Below are positions 25,601 to 37,465 of a stretch of 64,000 nucleotides of DNA, piece by piece; the first letter of the stretch is position 1, and each line of letters starts with the position of its first letter. The translations under genes were made by a program, and so were the position numbers. Under the pieces are notes generated by a model. It was not told the origin of the DNA. It saw only the letters and a program-made list of their open reading frames with translations, and searched no databases. The stretch is from assembly GCF_030704535.1 (NCBI RefSeq), contig NC_081817.1, positions 6,888,001 through 6,952,000 of the forward strand. Reading direction: 5' to 3'. This DNA is from Vitis vinifera (lineage: Eukaryota > Streptophyta > Magnoliopsida > Vitales > Vitaceae).

Positions 25601-28600
25601 TTAGAGATTCTTGTCCCCCCTTGAGTGTACAATATTTCTCATTGTGTACCTTCGAGTTTTTTCTTTGTGAGGATGTGCTAGTTTTTATGGGGCTTGACAG
25701 CAGTTAATTTCTAACCATTTTTTTGTACATCTATGAAGATTGTTCATCCTTCTTATATTTATCTTCAAAGACGAATGAACATGTTTGTTTCTGTTTTCAA
25801 AAATGACAAAAGGCCAGATAAAGAGGAACTCAGAAAATAATGTTGCAAAAAGAACCTACTATTTGTTTTGTGGAAATATCTCTGACACATCCCAAAAGTC
25901 TAGATATGTTGACACCATGGTATGTGTTTTGTGAGTGTAATGTACCATAATGAAACATACCTATTAGTCCTATTCAACTCTGTGTTAAGGAATTATTTTA
26001 TCTATTAGCACCAAAAAGGGGTGACCCCCTGATAAACAAGTGAGTCATAATATAAATAATACTTTTATGATTGAGCATTATTGGATCATTTCACTTCTCC
26101 TTTAACTAGAAATGAGAAATTCATGGGATCATAGATTATAATAGAACTTCTAACAGAAGGAATAATGTAAAAGCTTCAAACATTTGTAAGCAAATAAAGA
26201 TATATATATTGATAGGTAAAATCCCGGTAGTATATATAAAAAGAGAAGGACGCCCAAAAATATGACATGTAATTTTACATAAATTCAAGTTCCTCTTAAC
26301 ATACTCCTTTTTTTAATAAATAAGGATATCATTGAGTAAAAGAAGAGGAATCAACTATAAACAAAGGTATTCTATCTATTCTCCATGTTCAGTGTATCTT
26401 GGATGTTGCCTTCCTTTGTCATGGAATCCCTTATCAACTGGCAAGATTATGCAGTGTGGCAATGTAAGATCATTTTTCCATCACTTTAGAATTTTCTTTG
26501 GTTGTAGGATGTCTTGAAAGGGTTAAGAATTAAAAGTATGGATAACCACTCTGAAAATAAGCTCAGTAGAGGCTGAAAACTCTCAATAAATTCTAACAAT
26601 TTCAAAAGACACATAGGTCTATATGGACTTATTTCTAATGTGAATACACTCTTTGCTAGCACAAATACAAATACCAATTCAAAGCTAAAAGAGCTACAAA
26701 TTTGACAAAAAATAAACTACTAAAGCCAATCCTAATAAAATGAATGCTCCAAATAAAACCATGGGCTGCCAGTCCAATCCATGCCAATAATGTGGAAATT
26801 CATAAACTATCATTGCTGAAATAAACATACACAGAGACTTAAATTAACTATATAAGTTCGCAAGAGGAGCTTAAATCTTCATTTGCGTTCCAAATTAAGC
26901 TTTGGGAATTGAAACCATTCTTTCGTCTACTAAGGGTGTCAATGTTGCTCCCCATTAAGGACAGAGAAGAATAGAAGCTTGGAGGCCACACACACTGACT
27001 CTTTTCTGGTACATCTGGAAGGAACTTGATAGGATAATTTTTTATGAGGTGAAGCAGATACTTAAGTTGAAAGACATTCTTCTCAGGTTTTTTATTTTCT
27101 TAGTCAAAAGATTCTCTTGAGAAAAGAAGTTGATCCTTCCTAGAGTTCATTGATAGGTTGGTCATAGCCGAGGCTTGTAGTATTAGCTTGGTTTTGGTTT
27201 CCCATGACAATGCAGAAAGAGGTTGTGACTAGATTCTGTGAACTTATTATACATAAAATACCAATCAAAAATCCATCCATTTCTAGCAATCAAAGGATCC
27301 AAAGTCAAGCATGCCCTCATCCAAGTAAGAACCCACTTTTCTGACAGAAAGAGAACCACAATCCATACCATTTACCAACATCAGATTTGTCAGAAAATAA
27401 ACCATCAACACTTCTTTGCCAAACCATCCCCTTGTCCTATTTGATCAACTGCATAACAGCAGCTCAAAAAAAAAAAAAACAAACAAACAAACAAAACAAA
27501 AATGAGATGCTCCGAATCTCATAATTCGGGAGTTTCACTAACAGTCACATTCCACATCATCAGATCCCAGGGCACTACACATCATCTTCCACCCAAGCAC
27601 TTTTATCCACAACAATCCAAGAAAGATCTGAATGTTCCTTCACAAGTGGAAATTCCACACACCACACAGCTTCCCAAGGTTCACAAACTTACAGTCCTCT
27701 GCTTTCATCCCTACCCCCTTCAAAAAGAACCAAAATACTTGTAATCGCCTTTTAGAAACCTACTGCACTGCATAAATAATATTATCTTATACCACAAAAT
27801 GATATTTTAACCCACTTCCATACATGCTCCTATTAATCTTATACCACCAGAATGATGATCTCAGAATGAAACATTCTAGATCAAAGTTTAGCTTCCATAA
27901 TCAAAGTTAAGCCTCCATATTCAAAGATACCTCTCTTCCACATTCTTAATCTCTTATTGGACCTCCTTTTCACTGAAATCTATATTGCCCTATCCTTAAA
28001 GAAGCACCCCAAAGGCAAACCTGGGTAAAAAGAAAATGATGCAGGTGGATGAATTTGAAAAGAAAATGGAATTTAAGATGAATTTGATACTTGGAAATCA
28101 TGAAAAAGAATAATCATCTCAAAAACTGAGAGCCATTATGATACTGATTGGGCACAAATATTCTTCCACATTTCATGGCCACTAATATAAGGTGCAGATT
28201 GAACATCATAATTTCATGCCAAAAACAAAATTTCTGAAAATAATAGGACACAGACAATGAGGAGACGTCCATAAGGGACAACTGATAAACTTTTTTTTAT
28301 TGGGAAGTGTTAAATTGGGCGGAAGAGGATGGGGGGAAGGCAAAGAGTGGAAGAAGGAAATAGAAACCATGATTGACTTATGAGGCACACCTTTTATAGT
28401 AAACAATATATGCATTTTAGATGTAAATCTATACTCGGAGTTATTTCCAAACTTGCATGTATTTTGGGACAGACTGGTAGCTTCTTGGGAGGTGGGAGTG
28501 CTCCCCTGAGGGTATGTGTCTTGGCTTGTGCAACTATTTGAGAAAAGATTCTTACTTTAACTATCTCATGAGAAGAGGATGGCCTTCACTAAACATGTGT

Positions 28601-29774
28601 AGTTTGCACAGTAGTACAGAGGAGATAACCAGCCATATACTCATCCATTGTGCTAGACCCTACTTTTTGCAGGATTTCCAGATTGATTTACTTTGGGTTT
28701 CAGTTGGTGTTACTGCGGTCTGCTAAGGAGCTTATGCTGTGTTGGCATGATAGGGATTAGATAAACAGCAGAGGAACCTATGGAACATGGCTCCTCTTGC
28801 TTATTTTGGTGCATCTAAATTAGAGCATAATTTAGCGCATCCAGACAGATGCAAAATGGCTGAATCTTTGAGGAGGAGAAGCTTTCTAACCAGAGATTGA
28901 AAGACTTCTTTCTGAAATCTCTTCTGGATTGGTCTAGACTTCACTTGGGAAATTGAACCGTTCTATGTTGAGTTTCATCACGGTTCGGTATAGAGTTAAG
29001 GGCTAGCCCACATTGCTCTGCTCTTTCTCTTTTCTTTTTCCATGTGGAGCTCTTAGTATACTCCCGGCTTACATGATTGTGGTGTACACAGTTGCACCAG
29101 TTTTTATTAGGCACCCTTAAATATAATTTCCTCTCTGCCTAATTAGGGTAAAAAAAAAGGAGTGGGGGAGAGGACGGGACAGATTAGACATAAACATTAT
29201 TCAATGGATTCTCTAACAAAATTCACCACCACCCTAATGCGAGGACTAGGTACCTTATTTAACAAGACATTTCTAGAAAACAATTCCATACCATGTTCCA
29301 ATACATTCCGCTTGGATTTAGCCCTTATCTCTAGATAAAGGGAACATTCCTTCATGGGGGCAAACAAGCGGAATGGAGTGCTTTATCAAATACAAACACT
29401 AGTGTGCAGAGCCCAAGTTCATAAAATTAGGTTGAGATCAATACTGATGTACTGGAAAAGAAAGGCTTGGAGTGACAAGCAGACATCACAAAAAACAAAT
29501 CCTCCGCAATTATCAGGTAAACGAGAAAACTACCCAAACAAATATTTCGGAAACCGAATCAACATGACCCAAAGATCTCATTTTTTTCATATTTCCCTAT
29601 ACGTTCTAGGGTACCAAACAAAGGTCTACGAAATAAGAAAAGAAATAGTAATCAAAACCCTACCTGAGATTCAATAATTTTGCCGAAACGGCTGAAAGTG
29701 TTTTCCAGCTGTCGTTCGGTGACGTCCCACGACAACCCTCCAACAAATATACGGTTCTCTTCTTTCCCAGCCAT
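19683..29774 (-). CDS. RZ1C: RZ-1-type glycine-rich RNA-binding protein (RRM + CCHC)
   Basis: Three coding exons on the minus strand: 29774-29664, 20577-20090 and 19920-19683, all with GT-AG junctions in consistent phase, total 278 aa. Residues 8-80 form an RRM: RNP2 is IFVGGL (9-14) and RNP1 is RGFGFITY (48-55). A glycine-rich linker follows. A CCHC zinc knuckle CFKCGRPGHWARDC is at 119-132. A long Arg/Asp/Tyr/Gly-rich tail of DRY repeats ends SFDRY. This order defines the plant RZ-1 family (nuclear factors in splicing and RNA processing). The phrase MLERDTGRPRGFGFIT and IREMHGRDFGDR fit the RZ-1C branch, while the MAGKEENRIFVGGLSWDVTE start resembles RZ-1B, so the exact orthologue is uncertain. 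Coding intron 1 (20578-29663) is 9,086 bp and contains LINE debris. Telo-box and site II motifs lie upstream. Confidence 0.93.
21360..21420 (-). mobile_element. Possible L1 tail (minus strand)
   Basis: Inside RZ1C intron 1. The minus strand reads ttggcactttaaatatattttcttatttatcaaaaata, the T-rich/tatcaaaaa 3'-end style of plant L1 elements. The body is not recognisable. Confidence 0.3.
24868..25807 (+). mobile_element. 5'-truncated L1 LINE with 17-bp target duplication
   Basis: An insertion of 940 bp in RZ1C intron 1, opposite to the gene's strand. The perfect 17-bp word aaaaggccagataaaga occurs at both edges (24851-24867 and 25808-25824), a clean target-site duplication. Plus-strand translation reads as an L1 C-terminus: the end of the zf-RVT region (LTWFIWLERNARIFKDRW, about 25001-25050) and an RNase H-like domain (VKLNIDGCFWG..., DDSSTML, AEILALLEG, LIVEGDSTTLISWVNKK, about 25228-25480). 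Both have stops and frameshifts. It is dead. The long target duplication is typical of target-primed reverse transcription. Confidence 0.85.
26205..26295 (-). mobile_element. L1 3'-tail fragment (minus strand)
   Basis: The minus strand reads ggcgtccttctctttttata, then tatactaccgggattttacctatcaa, the style of a plant L1 3' UTR (gggcgtcctctc...cctatcaa). No coding body is recognisable upstream. It lies in RZ1C intron 1. Confidence 0.4.
26930..27170 (+). mobile_element. L1 zf-RVT fragment
   Basis: Plus-strand translation with shifts reads LFWYIWKELDRIIFYE and then LKLKDILLRFFIFLVKRFS. This resembles the Trp-x-x-Trp-Lys-Glu-Arg-Asn...LK..F phrase at the end of L1 reverse transcriptases. Short and decayed. 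Confidence 0.4.
28440..29158 (+). mobile_element. 5'-truncated L1 LINE, 3' end with poly(A)
   Basis: Plus-strand translation around 28514-28726 reads as a zf-RVT domain (MRRGWPSLNMCSLHSSTEEI, SHILIHCARPYFL...). A later piece is RLKDFFLKSLLDWSRLHLG (about 28898-28955), and a 3' UTR ends in an A-run at 29149-29157. Stops and shifts are present. It is in RZ1C intron 1, opposite to the gene. No target duplication could be matched. Confidence 0.75.
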
Positions 29775-29790
29775 TACAATTCCAAATTTT

Positions 29791-29857
29791 CTGAGGAAAC
29801 AAACAGTCAATAATGAATTGGAGATCCAAACCCTAGAAAACAAGAGAGAGAGAATAC
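29791..29857 (-). other. RZ1C: Probable 5' UTR intron of the RZ1-type gene
   Basis: On the minus strand, GAGAAG|GTATTC (exon end 29858) and TTTCCTCAG|AAAATT (exon resumes 29790) frame a 67-bp candidate intron 16 bp upstream of the ATG. It is short but within plant limits. If it is not spliced, the leader is simply longer. Confidence 0.45.
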
Positions 29858-29883
29858 CTTCTCTGGATTTCTCTGTCGATCGT

Positions 29884-29932
29884 ATTGTGATTTGTGATTT
29901 GTGATTTGTGATTTGTGTTTTGTGACTTGTGA
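29884..29932. repeat. TGTGATT heptamer repeat in the RZ1C 5' leader
   Basis: Four perfect TTGTGAT units followed by diverged units (ttgtgtt, ttgtgac, ttgtgac). On the transcribed strand this is AATCACA-type sequence just upstream of the probable leader exon end. A telo-box-like aaaccctag follows on the same strand at about 29950-29940. Confidence 0.85.
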
Positions 29933-30050
29933 CTTTGAGTTATGCAAACCCTAGAATTTAGGCTGTGAAGTGAGTGAGTGTCGCTCCATGGGGTTGTACT
30001 CTTTGGGCTTAGTGTACACATCGAGGACCATGGATGATAGGGAATACAAT

Positions 30051-30101
30051 ATGGGCCAGGTTAGGCCCATTAAATGAATATCTTCAGATGGGCAGGGCCC
30101 A
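30051..30101 (-). promoter_or_regulatory. Site II (TGGGCC/GGCCCA) cluster upstream of RZ1C
   Basis: Three copies: tgggcc (about 30052), ggccca (about 30064) and gggccca (about 30095). They lie about 280-330 bp upstream of the ATG, and AAACCCTA telo-box words lie near 29830 and 29945. Site II plus telo-box is a known combination in promoters of plant translation, RNA-handling and cell-proliferation genes (TCP factors bind site II). The regulatory role here is inferred. Confidence 0.55.
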
Positions 30102-30109
30102 ATTACTTA

Positions 30110-30960
30110 AAAGATTGTAGCGGCACATGTTAATACATGCCATGAACGAAACGTTTCTGTTCCCATTGTGTCTCTATCCATAACACAATACTCTTTTAAA
30201 AATGAAAATTTTTAAAATTAATTTACAAATCAATGGAGAATTTTATTGAGAATTACTAGGAGCAGGATCAGTGTTTAATCCATTGATACGAGTAAAATAT
30301 TGGAATGATTATCACCTTTTATCACTATTTGTCCTCAGCTATTAATCAAGGTTGAAACTCAAACCCTCCAACCCGTGCCCAATCCAATCCAATTTTTAAG
30401 TCGATGTAGGCAAAGCTTACGTTCATTAGGATTGGGTTGGAAAATTATTAACCCAAAAATTTTAAGGTTGACGTGGGTTAAAAGTATGGACAAGATAGAA
30501 GTATGTATATGTGTGTGTGTATGTGTTGGGGCGGGGGTTGCCCTCCAATCTACTTATTTATTAACTTCATCTTTAGAGTGCATTTGACAATGATTCCAAA
30601 AAACGTTTCTAGATTAGAGTGCTTTCTAAAATCTTATCAAACATGATTTTAGTCTTGTTATTGTTTTTACTTTGCGTAAGTATTAGAAAATATAATAATC
30701 AAATCTTTGAAAGGATTGCTCTTCCGAGACAACATGAGGATATCCAAGTATCTGCCATGGCAATTGGACGGTGATATACTACGTTTCTAAACCAACTTCA
30801 ACCATACTTTTGATGCAGCAAGGAGATTTATCATTCCACTGAGAAAGAAATCAATACATGGTTTAAATCATAAGAGAATCATAATTTTCAATGACTGTAC
30901 ATCATATGGTACACTTATCAATCAACCAAGGATCGGAGCATGTTACAACAGGAGACATGG
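30110..30960. other. Intergenic between RZ1C promoter and SPD1-like 3' end
   Basis: No gene is seen. There is a short TG-rich run (gtatatgtgtgtgtgtatgtg, about 30503). The left part should contain distal RZ1C promoter sequence and the right part the 3' UTR of the SPD1-like gene. Confidence 0.5.
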
Positions 30961-30965
30961 TTAAG

Positions 30966-33900
30966 TCATTCAGGTAAAAGGGGGAGACGAGCAACACTGG
31001 TGCCACCACCGCCGGTAGTTAGTGGTTTGACGTTTGTTTCCTTTTGTAAACTGGATTTGGAAGATTTATTAGTAGTCTTCTTGTTCGACCTCAGAGGAAG
31101 GATCTGCAACCTGGGGTTCAGTTCAGTACCTGAATTCTCCACTGCCAGCTGATAGCTTTCTACAAGCTCAAGTTGCCGAGCAATTATGTCTGAGCGTCTG
31201 GGGAGAAGTTCTACTGGCTCCCCACCAGGAATCACAATATACTCAATTGCAAGGCGAACCTCCTGTCAAAAACAAAGTGAGAAAGAGCTTCATTTTCAGC
31301 AGTTGCAAGAGATTTCATGTGCCATCTTCGCTAAATTGAATGGAATGTGCACTTCAAAAGCGACGAGCCAAGACAAGATGCGAGATTATGATGAAGGGTT
31401 GATGAAACTAATAAATCTTGAAAAACGTGGATTAAGAAAAAAAGAAGAGGAAGGACACGGTATTTGATATTGTTTGCCCACAACTAGAAGGCTATGATCA
31501 ACTGCTACCACCTAAGAACAGTCAGAGCAACTTACATGTCGCAGATTTTATTTGTCATCTAGAATCAGAACTACAGATGAAATTACTGTCTCCATCCCTA
31601 TATTTTACACTAGGCATATATCTGATTGGGATGTTGGCTTACTGCAAAGAAAATTTTATATATATATTCACGCTGTTGATTTGAACTAACATGATGTTGA
31701 TGGTGATGATCATAATGATCAAAAAATGAACAAAACAAGTGGATCAAGAGAAAAAAACATTAACAAAATGGACATGCAGGAAGCTATTTTTATCAATTAC
31801 AACTAAATTCCACTAAATAATGCATTTAACACAACAGTGAACTTTGTCATAGTAATTATTGAATAGCCGCTGCAATGTCATAGTAATTATTAAATGGATG
31901 CTGTAATCATAATTTGCCTCCAGTATCCTAATAGTCAAGAGTGTAGAGTGGCTCCCTTCTCCCGAATGTAAGCAAGCTAAATAATTTTAGTTATCGATTA
32001 TTTGCTTTCATAAGTGCATCTTACATGATTCTCAACACCAAACAGAAGATTCATGACATCAGAACTATATAAAATTTTAGAAGAATCATACTCTTTAACA
32101 TAACAATCAAGATAGTTTTTTTGTTCCAATCAGAAGGCTAATGTGTGTTACTAATGCTAATGACTCCCAAATGCAAGCTTTTCTGTAGCACTGGAAAGCT
32201 GGATTTGTCCATGATTTTAAAATTCATGAGGTATTGGTTTCTGAAAACTACACTCTGACCCATATTAACTCACATATAGTTCATGGATCATCTGCATTCA
32301 TATGGATAGTAATGAAAAAAATAAAAAACCAAAAACCAAAATTTAGAAGGGAAAAGAGTTGCACCTCCAAGGCATCAATCTCTTCCAATGAGGGTTTTCG
32401 TTTTGGTGCATCATCTTCGATTTCGATGTCAAAAGAACTTTTCAGTGGCTTCTTCGGTTTTGAACCAAAAGATTCTATTCCAAGAATCATGCGGACTGCC
32501 TTCACCATTTGTGCCATGGTATTTGACTGCAGTTTCATAGGAGAATATCTAATTGAGAAACCATAAATTAACAGTATTAGTTCAAAAACAGAAAAAGAAA
32601 GAGGATACCTTAATAACAAACACTGGCAACTGATGGAATTTAGCTACACCACGGATCCATGGGTATTGTTTCAGTTCAGAACTAGATGCTAGAATTGCAT
32701 CCGCTGTTCCAATGTCATCAGTTACATCTATTTCGTCCTCAAGCCCCATCACTTTTGCTACTTGTAGAAGATCAGCTTCTAGGATCTGAAAATACATCCA
32801 AATCAATAGAAATGCCATTGATTAAGTTTTTTCAGCCTTTACTAGCAGATTAAAATACTGCTAACTCATTAAGGACATTGTGAAAATTTCATAAAATTTT
32901 GGATGATGCCCAGAATATGCACTGCATTTCATTAAGCATATGTAACCCAAACACATTAGGTATACATCAATAATTTGTGAATCATAAACTATTTTAATAA
33001 ATCCCAAAATGTTTAGACATAAGATATCTATTTAGACGTGAGAATTTTTCTATCTCAGTGCATGCCTGACTGGTGACTAGCACATAGTGGGAAAAAAATA
33101 GAGAGAGAGAGAATAGTAAGGATGGAAATCCAAGTAGTTTACCTTGTAGGTATAAACACACACCGCTGAGCTCTGCTTGCTCACTGGTTTATCAGTGCTC
33201 CATGGGTTGGAACGACTGGGAGAATGATGTACATGTTTCTCATCAGATTCTACTACTTCACTTTTAGTTATCCTAGATTCTTCTAGAAGTTTCTTTTCAG
33301 ATGCCAGAGTAGGCTTCTGGGAAATGTTAGCTTCAGCATCCATGTGACGAAGTTCAAACAGAGGAGATTTTCCTATTTTCACAAAAAGCTTCAAATCAAC
33401 ATAAACTGCAATCCAGAACCATTGTTCCTTTCTTAAGTATACAGAAATTACAAAAGTCTGGAATACCTGCTAGTATAGCATCTACTGTAGCATCCAATCT
33501 GTGATGAACACGACAATGGGTTCTAGATATCATCTCAACAGCACATGTAAATGTAGGAGGTCCTTTTCTCTCAAGAATTGTCTTCTGCACCTTCCTTTTT
33601 CTTGCTTCCTCATCACCAAGAGTCACACTCTGTGTTCGTATGAGAGAACAGGTTTCAATCAATCCTCTAAACTTCTAATAAGAACAAGCTTTAGATGACA
33701 AAATCCTAACCCACTTATATGTAAATTGCAGTCCAATCTATGAATTTATTCCAAGCATGACACTGACAGCCCAGATTAACTTGCATCTGGTTTCTAAGGA
33801 ATTAATGAAGAAACAAAGCCAAAAAAGAGAATAGGTTTAACCAAAATATATACAAGAAACCAGTCTGTATGAATAAATAAATAGAGAAATACAAGGGAGT

Positions 33901-35908
33901 GGCTTTGCACCTCTATGCCACCAACAAGGATCTGCAGAGAGGGGTTCTTCATTATGTTGTCAATAGTCATTCCATGTGCTGTTCCAACTAGCTGAACTCC
34001 TCTTTGAGCGATCGTACTGGCAGCTAATGCTTCAAGCTCTGTTCCAATTTCATCAATTATAATGGTTTCAGGCATATGATTTTCAACCGCTTCAATCATG
34101 ACCTGCAGCAATAAAACAAAAGAGAAAAAAATTCAATGACAAATGGCTGCAACCATCCAAACTGAGAGAAATAACAATGAAGAAAGCAAAAGGCTTGAAA
34201 TCAAAGCTAACATTATGCTGCATATTAACATTGGAAACTTGCATCCTCCTTGCACGACCTATTCCAGAATGAGGAACATCTCCATCACCTCCAATTTCAT
34301 TTGATGTATCTACAATCACAACCCGTTTCATATGCTCATCTGCCAGCATTCTAGCTATTTCTCTGCACAGAAAAATCCTCTGCGTATTTAGTATCTTTGT
34401 ATGATAATGAAGCATGTGCAGTCTTGACACTAGAAGTCAAGAGGCAGAATTATGCTAAGCTTTAGTTGATCAAGAAGTCGAACAATTAAATTCTCTCCAT
34501 TGCCCACCTCTTAGCCTTTGCATACTTACAATGAAATCTCATAGAATTAGAGTCATGAAAAGCATATAAAATAACTTATAAAAAAAGAAAAGCACATTCA
34601 AAGTTAGTGAGTTTAACAATAGATGGAAATGGATAAGAACACAACACCTGGCAGTAGAGAACTCCTCCTAACAAGATAAAAATCTAATAGAAGCCATTGC
34701 AGGGCATAAGAAACCATAGGGTCCACAATAGCAGATCTAACTTTCCAGAGGCATATAAAGAAATTCATGATTATTTGTTCAAAAGAGAATATAGGATTAT
34801 CAGGTAAATCCATATACAAACTTTCAATCAGTTGATGCAAAACCATTACTAGGTCTTACAAAATATCAAATAGTAAATACCTGATTAAAGTAGTTTTGCC
34901 AACTCCAGGAGGCCCTATGACCAATATAGAACCTCCCCCCTCAACCAAGTCACGTACTATCTCAGCACTTCCTGACACAGATCGGCCCACCCGACAAGTG
35001 AGGCCAATGATTTGCATTTTACGGTTTCTAATAGCACTTATACGGTGTAGGGAGTGATTAATGCCCGAACGATTGTCATCCGAAAACTCACCAACCTGAA
35101 AAGAAGGTAACTTACTCCCCATAAAACTTCATTCTAAAACCATGCATATCCACTTAAACAGTGATTTAGTATAAAATGCTATTCAGTCTTTATCAACCAT
35201 CACCAACTCCGGATCACATAAAAGCCCAACGTTGTCCACCCAATAAACTATCACACCAATAAGGTGACTTCATATAAACAATTAGTATTTCTCAGTCCTA
35301 TTCTCAATCTTCCAATCAGACAATACAAAACTACATCTCTCGCTTATGTAAGCATAAACTCATATTCAATGGATATGGTACCATGATCACCCGTAAAAGT
35401 GCTAAATATTTGTAGGGTTCACCTAGATTACCTTGGATATTGCATGCTGTAGATCTTCGAGCTTCACGATCTGCTCCGATATCAGCCAATCGCCGGAAGG
35501 AAACCTTGCAAGAGGCTTCCTTCCTAAATCCATCACCACTTCAATCAAATCCCCAATCTCGGCGTGCCCGAACAGCTCCTTCCTCATCCTCAAAGGCACC
35601 AACTCAAGAAACATGTCCAATTCAGAAAGCGCCTCCGATCTCGACGTGGAAGGCGAATTTGGAGAATTGGAGGTCGACCCATTTCCCGGCGAGAACCTTT
35701 CTACTGGGCGGCGAATTCCGGGGGACCTAATTAATGGGATGGAAGACTTCGCGGAAGCGATCCCACGTGTTCGACGAAATGACGAAGAGACGGAGGAGAT
35801 GAAGCCGGTGTTTTGAAGGAAAGCGAAGGTTGAAATGGGTATCTGATTGGCGGAGTGCCATGAAGAGTGAAGATCAATGAGCACAACGCGTGAACTCAAG
35901 GATCTCAT
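30966..35908 (-). CDS. SPD1: Plastid P-loop ATPase, SPD1 / ycf45-like (SpoIIIAA type)
   Basis: Nine exons (minus strand): 35908-35432, 35095-34881, 34362-34212, 34102-33911, 33629-33467, 33372-33143, 32785-32609, 32526-32365, 31262-30966. All junctions are GT-AG and the phases add to 2,064 nt, 687 aa. The Ser/Arg-rich N-terminus (about 1-90) looks like a chloroplast transit peptide. Residues 140-345 form the ATPase: [13 protein letters not shown], Walker A GPPGVGKT (220-227), [18 protein letters not shown], and Walker B-like [13 protein letters not shown] with D298/E299. The C-terminus carries a conserved basic tract ([20 protein letters not shown]). This matches the plant relatives of algal ycf45, including Arabidopsis SPD1, needed for plastid development in seedlings. 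ATG 35908 is chosen; the frame continues upstream only from a TTG. The length equals the family's. The substrate and mechanism are not known to me. Confidence 0.9.
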
Positions 35909-36079
35909 TTTCTCTCCCCACTGGCCTTGGTCGATTGTGTGAAGCAATTGAGAATAAGAAGATGATGATGAAGGTGAAGTAGATTCGGAGGGATCTGCTA
36001 TGGGATTGGTGGGGAGTGGGGCCGCCGAGAGGAAGGAAACAAACAGTTATCAACCGTTGAGGCTGAGGACCGGAGGCGC

Positions 36080-36085
36080 CACGTG
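36080..36085. promoter_or_regulatory. G-box upstream of the SPD1-like gene
   Basis: A perfect CACGTG, in the context gccacgtggg, lies 172 bp upstream of the ATG at 35908. G-boxes are bound by bZIP/bHLH light-signalling factors and are common in plastid-protein promoters. Function here is inferred. Confidence 0.45.
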
Positions 36086-36099
36086 GGGGCTGCTGCCAA

Positions 36100-37324
36100 C
36101 CACATACATGTTAAAATCCTACTTCAACTGTTTCAAGACTTTTCCAAGCTTTCTTCTTCCGAAGTTGTTGGGGTTTGGCTCACACACTCTTCCTTTTCCA
36201 CAAATTTAGGTATGCAATATGCATTTTCACAAATGGATGCAACCCATGTTCAAATCCTCCCAGATTCTTTGTGACCTGTTTGTGCCACTAGGCCGCATTT
36301 GAAAGCAATTATCGTAAAAATCATGGCCTTTAGTCAATGGCATTTTTTTTTTTTAACAAAACGGTTTCTAAAAAAATGTTCTTAGTATTCATATATAAGT
36401 AAAAAGTAATTTTATGATATAACCTGAATTTTAGGTTATATTTGGTTCCACAAAATTTGAATGAAAATGAAAAAAAATAAAAAATAGAAAAAATAGAAAA
36501 ATAAAAATACAAAATAAATTTAAAATCAGTAAATCATTTTGATACCCACTTATGAAAGGTATTTAAGTCTATCCTCAACTTGATTCTCAATATAGTGCGA
36601 GACTCTATTTATCTCATCCCATAAGGGTTCTGTTTGTTTGAAATTGCAATCCTGGGAGACATAAGTCGAAAGGGAATTCTATTTATTTGGATCTGTAAAG
36701 GATGCTTATTTGTTTGGCGTTGCAATCTTGAAAGAGAAAAAGTTTTTACCACTCTTTGTAATGACACTCAAAACATGTATACCATCGTTGTAAGGCTCAC
36801 ACGAAGGTGGTAATGGATACTATCTATATGGGTGGAATTTTCACATTACACGCAATAACTAATTCTTATTACATTCAATGTTGCTTAGATATGAGTTAAG
36901 CAAAAGTATTAAATTATTCAACATTGACCTCCATTAGATATTTATTCGAAACAAGAAAAAAAATGGACGCTAACCCATCTTTCTGGATCACTTGGGAGAA
37001 TGTTCATAAGTGGACAGCAAAGCCTAAACTGAGACCTCCAGCCCCCAAAACACTGCCTTCAGAACAGGGCTCACACCACAGAAAGATAGGCTGATGGGTA
37101 AGCATGGATGGACTAGTTCAAATAGGCCAAGCAGGCGTATTCCGTAGAGCTCATGAGATCTAAGCAAATGCCGTCCAAGCAACAACAGAATTCGGCCCCA
37201 CTTACGAAAGCAAATGAGAGGAATATGAGAAAGGAATATGAGAATATTCCAAGATCTCTATGCAATTCACAGCAAGAAGGGAATAACCCAGCGGAGATCC
37301 ATAAGAGTGAAGGGGAGTGAAGAT
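36100..37324. other. Intergenic; AT-rich, possible truncated MITE end
   Basis: No gene. At about 36434-36500, ggttatatttggttccacaaaatttg resembles one terminal repeat of the TAA-type MITE described at 60738-61063, but a second end is not seen. 36541-36900 has no recognisable feature. Confidence 0.4.
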
Positions 37325-37465
37325 GGAGGGGGAATAAAACAGCTTGCCATTTCACAAACCCACCTCAGGATTTACTTGTAATATCTACATTAGGCGTGCT
37401 GAGACAAGTAAGCTGTACAGTGATAAAAAGAAGCAAAAACTAATGCGGTAATCCAACACTGGATT

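Noticed and set aside
35909..35947. Longer start of the SPD1-like protein
   Set aside because: The upstream in-frame start is TTG. The ATG at 35908 begins a plausible transit peptide.
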